64,000 nt of DNA, from positions 124,001-188,000 of the forward strand of contig CBDCMP010000006.1 of assembly GCA_965218985.1 (NCBI GenBank). The letters run 5' to 3'. This DNA is from Pseudopedobacter sp965218985. GTDB lineage: Bacteria > Bacteroidota > Bacteroidia > Sphingobacteriales > Sphingobacteriaceae. Both the position numbers and the translations under genes were made by a program. Shown here piece after piece: positions 52,826-61,368 of this stretch (position 1 is the stretch's first letter; every line of letters starts with the position of its first letter). Under the pieces are notes generated by a model that had not been told where the DNA came from, ran no database searches, and was given only the letters and a program-made list of their open reading frames with translations.

Positions 52826-53245
52826 TTATTTTTTGAAATATTTTGTCGCGAAGTTTTTGCAATCTATGACTTCAATTTCCGAAAAATGGAAGTCTTTTAT
52901 ATTTTCTGTCACTATACAATTACAATTATTTTCAATGGCGGCGTAATATTCCAGTCCATCTTCAAAGTCAGTGATTTTTTTATTCTCCAAGGTTTTTATT
53001 ATACCATCTCTCGAATTTTCTGCAACCTGTATGTGTTCCATCAAAATCCGGATTTTATTTTTAGCCATTTCGGCCGAGGTTTTTTTCTCGGCAAAATAGT
53101 AAGCAATTGCCAAGCAAACAGGAGAGGTGCACAATATATATTTAGGATGATCTGCTAAACTTACAATTCTGGCTGCATAAGAAAAAACTGGATATTCCTT
53201 ATTTAAAACAGCTACCAAGACATTTGCATCTAAAAAAATATTCAT
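52826..53245 (-). CDS. PIN-domain toxin
   Basis: 139 residues. Acidic PIN residues: FLDANVLVAVLNKEYP (Asp6), Glu/Asp near FEDGLEYYAAIENNCNCIVT (Asp95 region) and ENIKDF at the end of the core. PIN domains in this context are ribonucleases. The ATG overlaps the antitoxin gene by 4 bases, as in type II toxin-antitoxin operons. The target RNA is unknown. Confidence 0.82.
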   Translation of the reverse strand: MNIFLDANVLVAVLNKEYPVFSYAARIVSLADHPKYILCTSPVCLAIAYYFAEKKTSAEMAKNKIRILMEHIQVAENSRDGIIKTLENKKITDFEDGLEYYAAIENNCNCIVTENIKDFHFSEIEVIDCKNFATKYFKK

Positions 53246-53496
53246 TTTTTTGATGCGAAGAATTCATTTTCTAAAGATTTCTTTGATTTTTTGGTTTTGT
53301 ATTCAGACTGCCCTTCCGCAACCATGGCAACCCAATCAGAAATAGGAAAATCTTCTAATGATTGATAGGGTGTATCAACCAATTTAGTTAATAGATGCTC
53401 TATCAAACGAGATAAACTGATGTTATTTTTATCTGCAAATTGTTTGGCTTTATTGATGATCTCTTCGTTAAAGCTTAAAGTTAATTTTGCGTCCAT
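53242..53496 (-). CDS. DUF6364-like antitoxin
   Basis: 84 residues. The N-terminal ribbon-helix-helix-like part KLTLSFNEEIINKAKQFADK, NNISLSRLIEHLLTKLV resembles the DUF6364 family that partners PIN toxins. The C-terminus is Lys/Ser-rich (KTKKSKKSLENEFFASKK) and probably wraps the toxin. The upstream inverted repeat is a candidate autoregulatory operator. Confidence 0.82.
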   Translation of the reverse strand: MDAKLTLSFNEEIINKAKQFADKNNISLSRLIEHLLTKLVDTPYQSLEDFPISDWVAMVAEGQSEYKTKKSKKSLENEFFASKK

Positions 53497-53519
53497 GGCA
53501 TTTTTGATTTGATTTCAGC

Positions 53520-53527
53520 CAAAAATA
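53520..53527 (-). promoter_or_regulatory. Toxin-antitoxin promoter -7 box
   Basis: TATTTTTG on the minus strand, 23 bases before the antitoxin ATG, directly next to the inverted repeat at 53529-53570. Confidence 0.6.
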
Positions 53528-53528
53528 C

Positions 53529-53570
53529 TAATTAATACGTGGATTAAAAATTTTTTGCACGTATTAATTA
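53529..53570. promoter_or_regulatory. Operator-like inverted repeat of the toxin-antitoxin operon
   Basis: TAATTAATACGTG (53529-53541) and CACGTATTAATTA (53558-53570) are perfect 13-bp arms around a 16-base A/T spacer. The inner arm fills the space between the -7 box and the expected -33. The outer arm overlaps the folD stop codon. Confidence 0.75.
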
Positions 53571-54445
53571 TAAAATTCTTTCTTAGCGGCCGAAAGCGTG
53601 TTTTTCAATAAACCAACGATAGTCATTAAGCCAACTCCACCTGGCACAGGAGTGATGTAAGCACATTTTGGAGCTACATTTTCAAAATCAACATCTCCGT
53701 AAAGTTTATAACCTGATTTGGTTTTATCGGAAGCTTCACGGTTCATACCCACATCAATCACCACAGCACCATTTTTTACCATATCTGCAGTTACAAAATT
53801 CTTTTTGCCTATGGCAGCGATGATGATATCTGCTTTAAGCGTGAATTCCTTTAAATTTTGAGTTTGGCTATGGGTTAAGCTGACAGTACAATTTCCTGGA
53901 TTCGCTTTGCGAGCCATTAGAATACTCATTGGGCTACCTACGATATTGCTTCTTCCAATCACCACACAATTTTTACCTGATGTTTCAATTCCATAATATT
54001 CCAGCATCAGCAGGATGCCGAAAGGAGTGGCTGGTAAAAAGCATGGCAGGTTTCTCTGCATCCTGCCTAAATTGATGGGATGAAATCCATCTACATCTTT
54101 TTTGTAATCAATAGCTGCTGTGACTTTTTCAGGATCAATATGTTTTGGCAGTGGCAGTTGAACAATGAATCCATCAATGGATTTATCCTGATTTAATTCT
54201 TCAATTTTATTCAGTAATTCGGCTTCAGTGACGGTTTCATCATAGCGGATAAGAGAAGATCTAAAGCCTACTTTCTCGCAGTTTCTCATTTTACTGGCGA
54301 CATAGGTTTCGCTACCACCATCATTCCCTACTAAAACAGCCACCAAATGAGGTTTTCTTCCCGTCTCCTCCAGCATCTCAGCTGCCTCAATAGCGATTTG
54401 TCTTTTTAATTCTTCCGATACAAGTTTCCCGTCGAGTAATTTCAT
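53564..54445 (-). CDS. folD: Bifunctional methylenetetrahydrofolate dehydrogenase/cyclohydrolase
   Basis: 293 residues. Signatures: VGNDGGSETYVASKMRNCEK (Tyr and Lys of the active site), GFIVQLPLPKHIDPEKV, KDVDGFHPINLGRM, CVVIGRSNIVGSPMSILMAR (NADP site) and YITPVPGGVGLMTIVGLLKN. It interconverts methylene- and formyl-tetrahydrofolate. Its last codons overlap the outer arm of the inverted repeat upstream of the toxin-antitoxin operon. Confidence 0.97.
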   Translation of the reverse strand: MKLLDGKLVSEELKRQIAIEAAEMLEETGRKPHLVAVLVGNDGGSETYVASKMRNCEKVGFRSSLIRYDETVTEAELLNKIEELNQDKSIDGFIVQLPLPKHIDPEKVTAAIDYKKDVDGFHPINLGRMQRNLPCFLPATPFGILLMLEYYGIETSGKNCVVIGRSNIVGSPMSILMARKANPGNCTVSLTHSQTQNLKEFTLKADIIIAAIGKKNFVTADMVKNGAVVIDVGMNREASDKTKSGYKLYGDVDFENVAPKCAYITPVPGGVGLMTIVGLLKNTLSAAKKEFYN

Positions 54446-54450
54446 CTTTT

Positions 54451-54530
54451 AAGTATCAAGTAGTTGGTATCAAGTATCAAGTACCTTGCACCGTTTTTAT
54501 CCTGATACTCGATACTTGGATCTTGATTCT
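54451..54530. repeat. Repeat of TATCAAGTA units with inverted partner
   Basis: Three copies of GTATCAAGTA-like units (54453, 54468, 54474) are followed by a partly inverted segment TGATACTCGATACTTGG. This type of GTATCAAGTATC repeat is common between genes in Bacteroidota (recollection). Fills the folD-lepA gap. Confidence 0.65.
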
Positions 54531-54533
54531 AAT

Positions 54534-56318
54534 TTAATCCAGCTTCAAAACCGCCATAAATGCCGATTGTGGAATCTCTACGTTACCCACCTGGCGCATA
54601 CGTTTCTTACCTTTTTTCTGTTTCTCCAATAGTTTACGTTTACGGGATATGTCACCACCGTAACATTTTGCAGTGACATCTTTACGTAAAGCCCTCACAT
54701 TTTCACGAGCTATTATTTTTGCACCGATAGAAGCTTGAATAGCGATTTCAAATTGTTGCCTCGGTATTAATTCCCTTAGTTTTTCACATATTTTCTTGCC
54801 AAAATCGTATGCATTGCTTCTGTGAATTAATGAGGAAAGTGCATCCACGTGTTCTCCATTCAGCATGATGTCCAATTTTACCAAGTCCGATTGCTTGTAT
54901 CCAATTTGATGGTAGTCAAAAGACGCATAACCTTTGGAGATTGTTTTTAATTTATCATAAAAATCGAATACAATCTCACCCATAGGCATTTCAAAGATCA
55001 ATTCCACCCTATCAGCAGTTAGATAATGTTGATTCACGATGATACCTCTTTTCTGAATGCAAAGCGACATCACCGGACCTACAAATTCTGCTTTCGTGAT
55101 GATGTTTGCTTTAATATAAGGTTCTTCTACGAATTCCAATTTTGAAGGATCTGGGAGTTCAGATGGATTATTTACCGTGATGGGATCACCTTTGGAGGTG
55201 TGAGCAACATAAGAAACGTTAGGGACAGTGGTGATCACTGTCATGTCAAATTCACGTTCTAAACGTTCTTGAATGATCTCCATATGCAGCATCCCTAAGA
55301 AGCCACATCGGAAACCGAAGCCTAAAGCAGCAGATGATTCCGGTTCGAAAACCAAAGAAGCATCATTTAGCTGTAATTTATGCATGGCTTCCCGCAATTC
55401 CTCAAATTCATCGGTGTCCACAGGATAGATCCCGGCAAAAACCATAGGTTTCACCTCTTCAAAGCCTTGAATTCCAGAAACCTGACGATCTTTCAAAACA
55501 ATGGTGTCACCTACTTTAACTTCTCTGGCCTCCTTAATTCCCGAGATGATATATCCCACATCTCCTGTCTTCACCACATCTTTCGGAGAGGGGGTTAATT
55601 TCAAAATCCCAACCTCATCAGCGATATACTCTTTGCCAGTGGCCACAAACTTCACTTTGTCATTTTTCCTGATTTGTCCGTTCACTACTTTAAAATAGGC
55701 AATGATGCCTCTAAAAGAGTTAAAAACAGAATCAAAAATCAATGCCTGTAAAGGTGCATCAGGATCTCCAACCGGAGCCGGCACCCTTTCTATTACGGCA
55801 GTTAGAATATCCTGTATCCCCAATCCGGTTTTTCCGGAAGCGGGAATAATGTCTGATCTTTCTCCTCCGATTAAATCTATGATCTGATCTTTCACCTCCT
55901 CCGGCATCGCCCCTGGCAAATCCATTTTATTTAAAACCGGGATGATTTGAAGATCCTGTTCTAAAGCAAGGTATAAATTGGAGATGGTTTGTGCCTGTAT
56001 ACCTTGAGAAGCATCCACAATTAACAAAGCACCTTCACAGGCAGCTATGGAGCGGGAAACTTCGTAAGAAAAATCCACGTGCCCGGGAGTGTCGATCAGG
56101 TTTAAGATATATTCCTCACCTTCGTGAATATAATTCATTTGTATGGCGTGACTCTTGATGGTAATTCCACGCTCGCGCTCCAAGTCCATGTTATCCAATA
56201 GCTGAGCTTGTGACTCTCTCTTGGTTACAGTTTGTGTATACTCCAATAAACGATCGGCAAGAGTACTCTTCCCATGATCTATATGTGCAATTATGCAAAA
56301 ATTACGTATATGCTTCAT
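54534..56318 (-). CDS. lepA: Elongation factor 4
   Basis: 594 residues. GTPase motifs: AHIDHGKSTLADRLLEYT (G1), DNMDLERERGITIKSH (G2 switch), LIDTPGHVDFSYEVSRSIAA (G3) and VLNKMDLPGA (G4). The LepA-specific C-terminus GGDISRKRKLLEKQKKGKKR near the end is conserved. It back-translocates or remodels stalled ribosomes. The promoter box (56327) is 8 bases upstream of the start. Confidence 0.97.
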   Translation of the reverse strand: MKHIRNFCIIAHIDHGKSTLADRLLEYTQTVTKRESQAQLLDNMDLERERGITIKSHAIQMNYIHEGEEYILNLIDTPGHVDFSYEVSRSIAACEGALLIVDASQGIQAQTISNLYLALEQDLQIIPVLNKMDLPGAMPEEVKDQIIDLIGGERSDIIPASGKTGLGIQDILTAVIERVPAPVGDPDAPLQALIFDSVFNSFRGIIAYFKVVNGQIRKNDKVKFVATGKEYIADEVGILKLTPSPKDVVKTGDVGYIISGIKEAREVKVGDTIVLKDRQVSGIQGFEEVKPMVFAGIYPVDTDEFEELREAMHKLQLNDASLVFEPESSAALGFGFRCGFLGMLHMEIIQERLEREFDMTVITTVPNVSYVAHTSKGDPITVNNPSELPDPSKLEFVEEPYIKANIITKAEFVGPVMSLCIQKRGIIVNQHYLTADRVELIFEMPMGEIVFDFYDKLKTISKGYASFDYHQIGYKQSDLVKLDIMLNGEHVDALSSLIHRSNAYDFGKKICEKLRELIPRQQFEIAIQASIGAKIIARENVRALRKDVTAKCYGGDISRKRKLLEKQKKGKKRMRQVGNVEIPQSAFMAVLKLD

Positions 56319-56326
56319 TTGAACCG

Positions 56327-56334
56327 CAAAGATA
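56327..56334 (-). promoter_or_regulatory. Candidate lepA promoter -7 box
   Basis: TATCTTTG on the minus strand, 8 bases before the lepA ATG, giving a leader of a few nucleotides at most. Confidence 0.5.
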
Positions 56335-56389
56335 GATTTTTTAAGAAGAATTATCTTTACCTTTTTCCGAGAACCGATATCTTTAATTT

Positions 56390-57277
56390 ATGCTTTGGAC
56401 AAAAGATTTCAGAAACCATATTGAGCTAGTCATCAGCAATATCATTGGAGGAGATTTCAATCTGAAATCTTATCAACCAGTGAGTGGGGGGGATATTAAT
56501 CAGGCTTATTTATTAACGGGTGAACGGGACAGGTTTTTCATGAAGATGAATTCGGGTTTAAAATATCCTGGGCTGTTTAAGAAAGAAGTTTCAGGACTGG
56601 AATTAATAGCGGGAACCCATAAAATTAAAACGCCCGTCATCATAGCTGATGGAGAGATCGGTGATCATGCTTTTTTAATTTTAGAATGGATAGAAACAGG
56701 CTATCATGAAGTTCCTGCAATGGTCGATTTTGGTATTCACCTAGCTAAAATGCATCAATCCAAGACAGAGAGATATGGTTTACAGGCATATAACTATATA
56801 GGTTCCTTGATACAGCACAATGATTTTTCTGAGGATTGGACTAAATTCTTCGTCTTTCAAAGATTAAAACCTCAAATTCAACGGGCATTTTCCCATCGGC
56901 TTTTAAAATCCAATCATCTTCAGCAATTTGATTTGCTCTATAAAAAACTGGAACTACTATATGAAAATGAAAAACCTTGTGTAGTGCATGGAGATTTATG
57001 GGGAGGCAATTTTATGATTGATAAGTTGCAGCAGCCTGTTTTAATAGACCCGGCGGCATACTATGGGAACCGGGAGGTTGATATCGCCATGAGCATGTTG
57101 TTCGGAGATTTTGGAGATGATTTTTATAGAGCCTATCAGGAAGTTTATCCCTTGAAAAAAGGATGGAGAGAAAGGTGCGAAATCTGGAATTTGTACCCAC
57201 TATTGGTTCATCTGAATCTTTTTGGTAAAAGTTATTTGTCTAAGATCGAGTATGTGTTAAAGAAATATGCTAATTAG
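56390..57277 (+). CDS. Fructosamine kinase family protein
   Basis: 295 residues. Aminoglycoside phosphotransferase fold: YQPVSGGDINQAYLLTGERD (nucleotide loop), FFMKMNSGLKYPGLFKKEVS (Lys), HDLxxxN-like catalytic VVHGDLWGGNFMIDKLQQPV near residue 195 and LIDPAAYYGNREVDIAMSML (DPA metal motif). The family phosphorylates fructosamines or ketosamines for protein deglycation. It is convergent with the nitroreductase gene (4-base overlap). Confidence 0.9.
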   Translation: MLWTKDFRNHIELVISNIIGGDFNLKSYQPVSGGDINQAYLLTGERDRFFMKMNSGLKYPGLFKKEVSGLELIAGTHKIKTPVIIADGEIGDHAFLILEWIETGYHEVPAMVDFGIHLAKMHQSKTERYGLQAYNYIGSLIQHNDFSEDWTKFFVFQRLKPQIQRAFSHRLLKSNHLQQFDLLYKKLELLYENEKPCVVHGDLWGGNFMIDKLQQPVLIDPAAYYGNREVDIAMSMLFGDFGDDFYRAYQEVYPLKKGWRERCEIWNLYPLLVHLNLFGKSYLSKIEYVLKKYAN

Positions 57278-57936
57278 TACCAATTTAAAACATCTTCTAT
57301 GTTTTTCCTTTTAATATCTGGAACCAACACATCATCAGCCGGAAGGCCAACCGGAAGCAATAGAAAAGGTTTTTCATTTGCTGGCCTATTCAAGACTTTG
57401 CTCAAAAAATTCATCGGACTGGGCGTGTGGGTAAGTGTAACCAATCCAGCATTTTGGATGGCGGTGATCAACAATCCTGCAGCTATCCCAACTGACTCCT
57501 GCACATAATAATTAGTGTGTTTGGTTCCATCTTCATCTACATCGTAAATCTTTTTGAAAACGATGATGAGATAAGGTGCGGTCTCCAAAAATGGTTTATG
57601 CCAGTTGGTGGCAAATTTTTCTAAATCTTTCAACCATTCCTCATTCATTCTGTGTGCATAGCTTTCTTTCTCTTCAGCTTCGGCCGCGATTCTGATTTGT
57701 TTTTTTATCACAGGGTCAGCTATCACGCAAAACATCCAAGGTTGTTTATGTGCCCCGGAAGGAGCTGTGGACGCAGTTTTTATGATGTTTTCAATAACTT
57801 CTTTCTCAACGGGCTTCTCAGAAAACGCTCTGATTGATCTTCTTCCGTTCATGAAAGTAAAAAAGCTCCTGCTCTTTTCAAGAATCTCTTCTTCTGTAAA
57901 GGCAGGAGCTGTAAATTTTTTAAAAGGATGGGTCAT
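57274..57936 (-). CDS. Nitroreductase family protein
   Basis: 220 residues. FMN-binding motifs: FFTFMNGRRSIRAFSEKPVE near residue 26, ASTAPSGAHKQPWMFCVIAD near 62, YYVQESVGIAAGLLITAIQN near 148 and LLPVGLPADD near 195. It reduces flavin-linked substrates with NAD(P)H; the substrate is unknown. The start overlaps the upstream sigma-54 regulator gene by 4 bases, so they are co-transcribed. Confidence 0.92.
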   Translation of the reverse strand: MTHPFKKFTAPAFTEEEILEKSRSFFTFMNGRRSIRAFSEKPVEKEVIENIIKTASTAPSGAHKQPWMFCVIADPVIKKQIRIAAEAEEKESYAHRMNEEWLKDLEKFATNWHKPFLETAPYLIIVFKKIYDVDEDGTKHTNYYVQESVGIAAGLLITAIQNAGLVTLTHTPSPMNFLSKVLNRPANEKPFLLLPVGLPADDVLVPDIKRKNIEDVLNWY

Positions 57937-59324
57937 TCTCCTCTTTTTAATCCAAATTTTTCGATTTTACTATATAAATGGCTACGTTGAATATCAATGT
58001 CTTCTGCGGTCTTTGATACATTCCAGTTATTTTTCTCCAATTTATATTTAATGAATTCCATTTCCGCATGATCTTTAAAATCCTGGAATTTACTGAAATT
58101 GTCATAATCAAAGCCTTCAGAACCACCAGCAGCGGTAGGTTCGGGATTATAAATACTTCCGCTCGGGTTTGAAAAAGATTTCACATCCTCTTCAGTGATG
58201 GTTTTATCGCTAAGTATGATCAGTCTTTCTATCACATTTCTTAATTCCCGAATGTTTCCTGTCCATGGCAGTGCTTTTAAAGCGTCGTAAGCACCCGTAC
58301 TGATATTTTTGACAGGCATGCCATAATCGTTGCAAATCTCTTCACAAAAGGTTTGAGATAACATGGCAATATCATCTTTTCTTTCCGCTAATGGAGCCAC
58401 ATGAATATGTATCACATTTAGCCTGTGGTACAAGTCCATACGGAAATTCCCGGCATCAATCTCTTTTAAAAGGTCTTTATTTGTTGCAGCAACCACCCTT
58501 ACGTTCACCTCAATCTCTTTCTCGCCACCTACACGGGTAATTTTGTTCTCCTGTAAAGCTCTTAAAACTTTGGCCTGAGCAGATTGACTCATGTCACCTA
58601 TTTCATCCAGGAAGATGGTGCCTCCATTTGCCTGTTCAAATTTTCCGATTCTCTGTTTGATCGCCGAGGTAAAAGAACCTTTTTCATGGCCAAATAACTC
58701 TGATTCTATCAGTTCAGAAGGGATGGCAGCACAATTTACTTCTATTAAAGGTGCAGCTGCCCGATTTGATTTTTCATGTAACCATCTAGCCACCAATTCT
58801 TTACCACTTCCATTCGCACCAGTGATCAACACTCTTGCATCAGTGGGAGCCACTCTTTCAATAGTCTCCTTAACTTTTGCAATGGCAGGTGAATCTCCTA
58901 ATATCTCCCGGGTCTTGGATTTGCTTACCTTTTGCTTTAATACCTTAGCTTCAGTAACTAAGTTCCCGCGGTCTAATGCATTTCTAACGGTAATGAGTAA
59001 TCGGTTTAAATCAGGCGGTTTGGAGATGAAGTCAAAGGCTCCTTTTTTGGAGGCTTCCACTGCTGTTTCAACAGTTCCGTGTCCTGATATCATAATGAAA
59101 GGCAGGTCTGGCCGTATTTGTAATCCGGAAGTTAAAACTTCCATCCCGTCCATTCTATTCATTTTAATGTCGCAAAGAACCAGATCATAGTCAATATTTT
59201 TGATCATCTCTAATCCGTCAGGACCATTGTCAATATCATCTATCTTAAAATCTTCGTATTCCAGTATTTCTCTAAGGGTGTTCCTGATTGCTCTTTCGTC
59301 ATCAATGATTAAAATTTTCGCCAT
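57933..59324 (-). CDS. Sigma-54-dependent response regulator (NtrC family)
   Basis: 463 residues. Receiver domain 1-120 (KILIIDDERAIRNTLREILE; phosphoacceptor in YDLVLCDIKMNRMDGME), AAA+ domain with Walker A TGANGSGKELVARWLHEKS, the sigma-54 contact loop GHEKGSFTSAIKQ near residue 220, and Walker B GGTIFLDEIGDMSQSAQAKV; C-terminal Fis-type HTH (NVSKTAEDIDIQRSHLYSKI). Activates sigma-54 promoters when phosphorylated; its sensor kinase is not seen here. GSFTSA departs from the usual GAFTGA. Minus -7 box TATATTTG at 59357-59364. Confidence 0.93.
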   Translation of the reverse strand: MAKILIIDDERAIRNTLREILEYEDFKIDDIDNGPDGLEMIKNIDYDLVLCDIKMNRMDGMEVLTSGLQIRPDLPFIMISGHGTVETAVEASKKGAFDFISKPPDLNRLLITVRNALDRGNLVTEAKVLKQKVSKSKTREILGDSPAIAKVKETIERVAPTDARVLITGANGSGKELVARWLHEKSNRAAAPLIEVNCAAIPSELIESELFGHEKGSFTSAIKQRIGKFEQANGGTIFLDEIGDMSQSAQAKVLRALQENKITRVGGEKEIEVNVRVVAATNKDLLKEIDAGNFRMDLYHRLNVIHIHVAPLAERKDDIAMLSQTFCEEICNDYGMPVKNISTGAYDALKALPWTGNIRELRNVIERLIILSDKTITEEDVKSFSNPSGSIYNPEPTAAGGSEGFDYDNFSKFQDFKDHAEMEFIKYKLEKNNWNVSKTAEDIDIQRSHLYSKIEKFGLKRGE

Positions 59325-59380
59325 AATTCAATTAAAGTGTTGGATAAGGTTGTATGCAAATATAGACAGTTTTGGAAACA

Positions 59381-59411
59381 AAAAGTCCTGCGAATAGTTT
59401 GCAGGACTTTT
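59381..59411. terminator. Terminator after the RNase P RNA gene
   Basis: AAAAGTCCTGC / GCAGGACTTTT perfect 11-bp arms with a 9-base loop and a T-run on both strands, 15 bases past the RNA's 3' end. Confidence 0.85.
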
Positions 59412-59425
59412 AAAATGCTTAAAAA

Positions 59426-59812
59426 TGCAAATTTGTAAGCCGGGTTCTGTCAACCTGATGCTATTCAGGATGTCTCTATCATTTATCTTGCCATAATATT
59501 GCTATTATGGTCTATCGGCCTACCCATCCTGATAGTGATTGAACACCGCGAAACGAGCAGCTTCGACGTTCAGGACTTATTTGGCCTTTCAACTCCTGAG
59601 GTTTGCCACGATGCATGTCGCCACACAAAGTCGTGAGCTCTTACCTCACGTTTTCACCTTTTCCCCCGAAAGTTTTCGGAGGTAGTTTATTTTCTGTAGC
59701 ACTTTCTGTTCCCGATTAAGCATCGGGACCTTCCCGTTAGGAAGCAGGATGCTCTGTGTTGCCCGGACTTTCCTCCATCCCGTTTGGCAGGACAGCGATA
59801 GAGCAATTTGCA
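59426..59812 (-). ncRNA. rnpB: RNase P RNA
   Basis: About 387 nucleotides on the minus strand. The universally conserved GAGGAAAGTCCGGGC (P4 5' side) lies near the 5' end and ACAGAACCCGGCTTA (P4 3' side) near the 3' end. The termini pair as P1 (GCAAATT with AATTTGC). It is the catalytic RNA that matures tRNA 5' ends. Flanked by a TAGCTTTG promoter box and a terminator. A frame over it at 59646-59828 is spurious. Confidence 0.95.
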
Positions 59813-59815
59813 TTG

Positions 59816-59823
59816 CAAAGCTA
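59816..59823 (-). promoter_or_regulatory. rnpB promoter -7 box
   Basis: TAGCTTTG on the minus strand, ending four bases before the predicted RNA 5' end. Confidence 0.6.
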
Positions 59824-59832
59824 ATCATTATT

Positions 59833-60255
59833 TCAATTGCAATTATTCAGGTTCTTCTGCACATCGGTCACCTCATAAATACCTTGTTGATTTCCAAATG
59901 AATTGGTCACGTAAGTGAGCACTTTTGCAATATCAATTGGGGCTAAATGTTTTTCTGCCGGCATTACCCCCTGGAAATCTTTACCATTAATTTGAATGGA
60001 ATCATTTAAACCATTGGCCACAAAACACGGGAGTCTTTGCCGATTCTTTCTCAAAAAAGTGGAATCAGTGAGTCCGGGTATCAGTGCAGCCAAACCATTT
60101 CCATCATTCATATGGCAACTTTGGCAATGGTCTTTATAAATCTGCGATCCATCTGAAAAATAGCGCTGATACTTAACACCGTTCTCGTTCACACAAGAAT
60201 AGATCATGCAGATCACCACCATTAAAAAAGTGAGGGTTAAAACAGCCTTTCTCAT
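59833..60255 (-). CDS. c-type cytochrome lipoprotein
   Basis: 140 residues. Lipoprotein-type signal ending MIYSC. One heme-binding motif CQSCH near residue 44 and an axial Met in VMPAEKHL near 105. A periplasmic electron carrier of the cytochrome c class I type. The start overlaps the SCO gene by 4 bases, so the cluster is an operon. The last gene of the cluster. Confidence 0.9.
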   Translation of the reverse strand: MRKAVLTLTFLMVVICMIYSCVNENGVKYQRYFSDGSQIYKDHCQSCHMNDGNGLAALIPGLTDSTFLRKNRQRLPCFVANGLNDSIQINGKDFQGVMPAEKHLAPIDIAKVLTYVTNSFGNQQGIYEVTDVQKNLNNCN

Positions 60256-60902
60256 TTAGCAGGATCTTTATCCTCATTCAACAGGATATCCATATCTGAT
60301 AATAATTTTTTAACCTGTGTTTCGTCAGTACCATCATAAGCACCTCTGATGTGTTGTTGTTTATCCACTAAAATAAAATAACCTGAGTGGGTGATTCCTC
60401 CGGAAACTGTGGAATCCTCTGCTGCAAAGGACAGGTAGCCATCTTTGGCAAGCTGATAAACGGTGTCCTGAGCTCCTAAAAGGAAATGCCATTGATTATC
60501 ATTCACCCCGAGTTTTTCAGCATATTTTTTCAAAACAGGAATAGTGTCATGCTTTGGATCTATGGTATGGGAAACTATAGCGACTTCAGGATTTCCTTTA
60601 TATTTCTGATAAACAGTCAGTAAATTCTTGCTCATAATAGGGCATATGGAAGGGCAGGAGGTGAAGAAGAAATCAGCCACATAGATTTTTCCTTTAAGGG
60701 AATCATTATTGATGATGACGCTATCCTGATCTACAAAGCTGAAATTTGGAATGGTTTGATAAACGGTGTCGATGATGGTTTTGCCATCCACCACCTTCTC
60801 CACGGGCTCACGGCTCCCTAAAATTGGGAGCTTCTCTGGTTTATTACCGCTACAAGCTGATATGGTTAAAACACAAATGATGATGATGCCTGAAATTCTC
60901 AT
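60252..60902 (-). CDS. SCO1/SenC copper chaperone
   Basis: 216 residues. Lipobox (LTISACS). The thioredoxin-like core has the copper CxxxC motif in FFFTSCPSICPIMSKNLLTV near residue 85 and a distal His in GITHSGYFILV near 165. SCO proteins deliver copper to cytochrome oxidase CuA or act as thiol reductases. Its presence ties the cluster to copper handling. 24 bases downstream of the Met-rich lipoprotein gene. Confidence 0.93.
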   Translation of the reverse strand: MRISGIIIICVLTISACSGNKPEKLPILGSREPVEKVVDGKTIIDTVYQTIPNFSFVDQDSVIINNDSLKGKIYVADFFFTSCPSICPIMSKNLLTVYQKYKGNPEVAIVSHTIDPKHDTIPVLKKYAEKLGVNDNQWHFLLGAQDTVYQLAKDGYLSFAAEDSTVSGGITHSGYFILVDKQQHIRGAYDGTDETQVKKLLSDMDILLNEDKDPAK

Positions 60903-60926
60903 GAAATTGATTTTATTCGGTTAAAC

Positions 60927-61361
60927 TTATTTAAATTTTGAGATGAACGAAGTGCTTTCTTTTAAGGATGAACTTATTTTAGTTGCCACAGAATCTATCT
61001 TCATTTTCTGTTCTTGGAGATAAATGATGATTTCTTCATGACTTTTTCCGGTGTAATCCGGGTTGAAATTGTTCATCCAAACCATCATCCCATCATCAGC
61101 AGTGGTCAGGTTGTTTTTTAAGGATTCAATTTTGTTTTTGATGACAATGGTGTCTAAAGATGGATCAGCTTTTTTCAAACTATCCAGGTGAGATTGAACT
61201 TTTGCGAGACTCATTTTATTCGTCATGATGGCATCCATCTTCATCATCAAGTCATCGTGAACTTTCATCACAGAATCCTGTAATTGCTTTTGATCTTGTT
61301 TATCATGATTACATGCAGAGAAAATGATGATGAACAAGGCTCCAAAAATGTATTTTTTCAT
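60927..61361 (-). CDS. Met-rich lipoprotein of unknown function
   Basis: About 144 residues from the ATG at 61361, which gives a lipoprotein signal (MKKYIFGALFIIIFSAC). The mature protein is mostly coiled-coil helix with closely spaced Met (LMMKMDAIMTNKMSLAK) and MMVWMNNFNP. Not a family I recognise with certainty. The Met pattern would suit copper(I) binding (inference) given its position between SCO and a Cys-motif outer-membrane protein. Confidence 0.75.
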   Translation of the reverse strand: MKKYIFGALFIIIFSACNHDKQDQKQLQDSVMKVHDDLMMKMDAIMTNKMSLAKVQSHLDSLKKADPSLDTIVIKNKIESLKNNLTTADDGMMVWMNNFNPDYTGKSHEEIIIYLQEQKMKIDSVATKISSSLKESTSFISKFK

Positions 61362-61368
61362 ATGAATA

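Noticed and set aside
54451..54530. CRISPR-like or iteron array
   Set aside because: Units are short and partly inverted; no replication or cas gene nearby.
59646..59828. 60-codon ORF in the RNase P RNA gene
   Set aside because: Lies wholly within the RNA gene and has no protein-like features.
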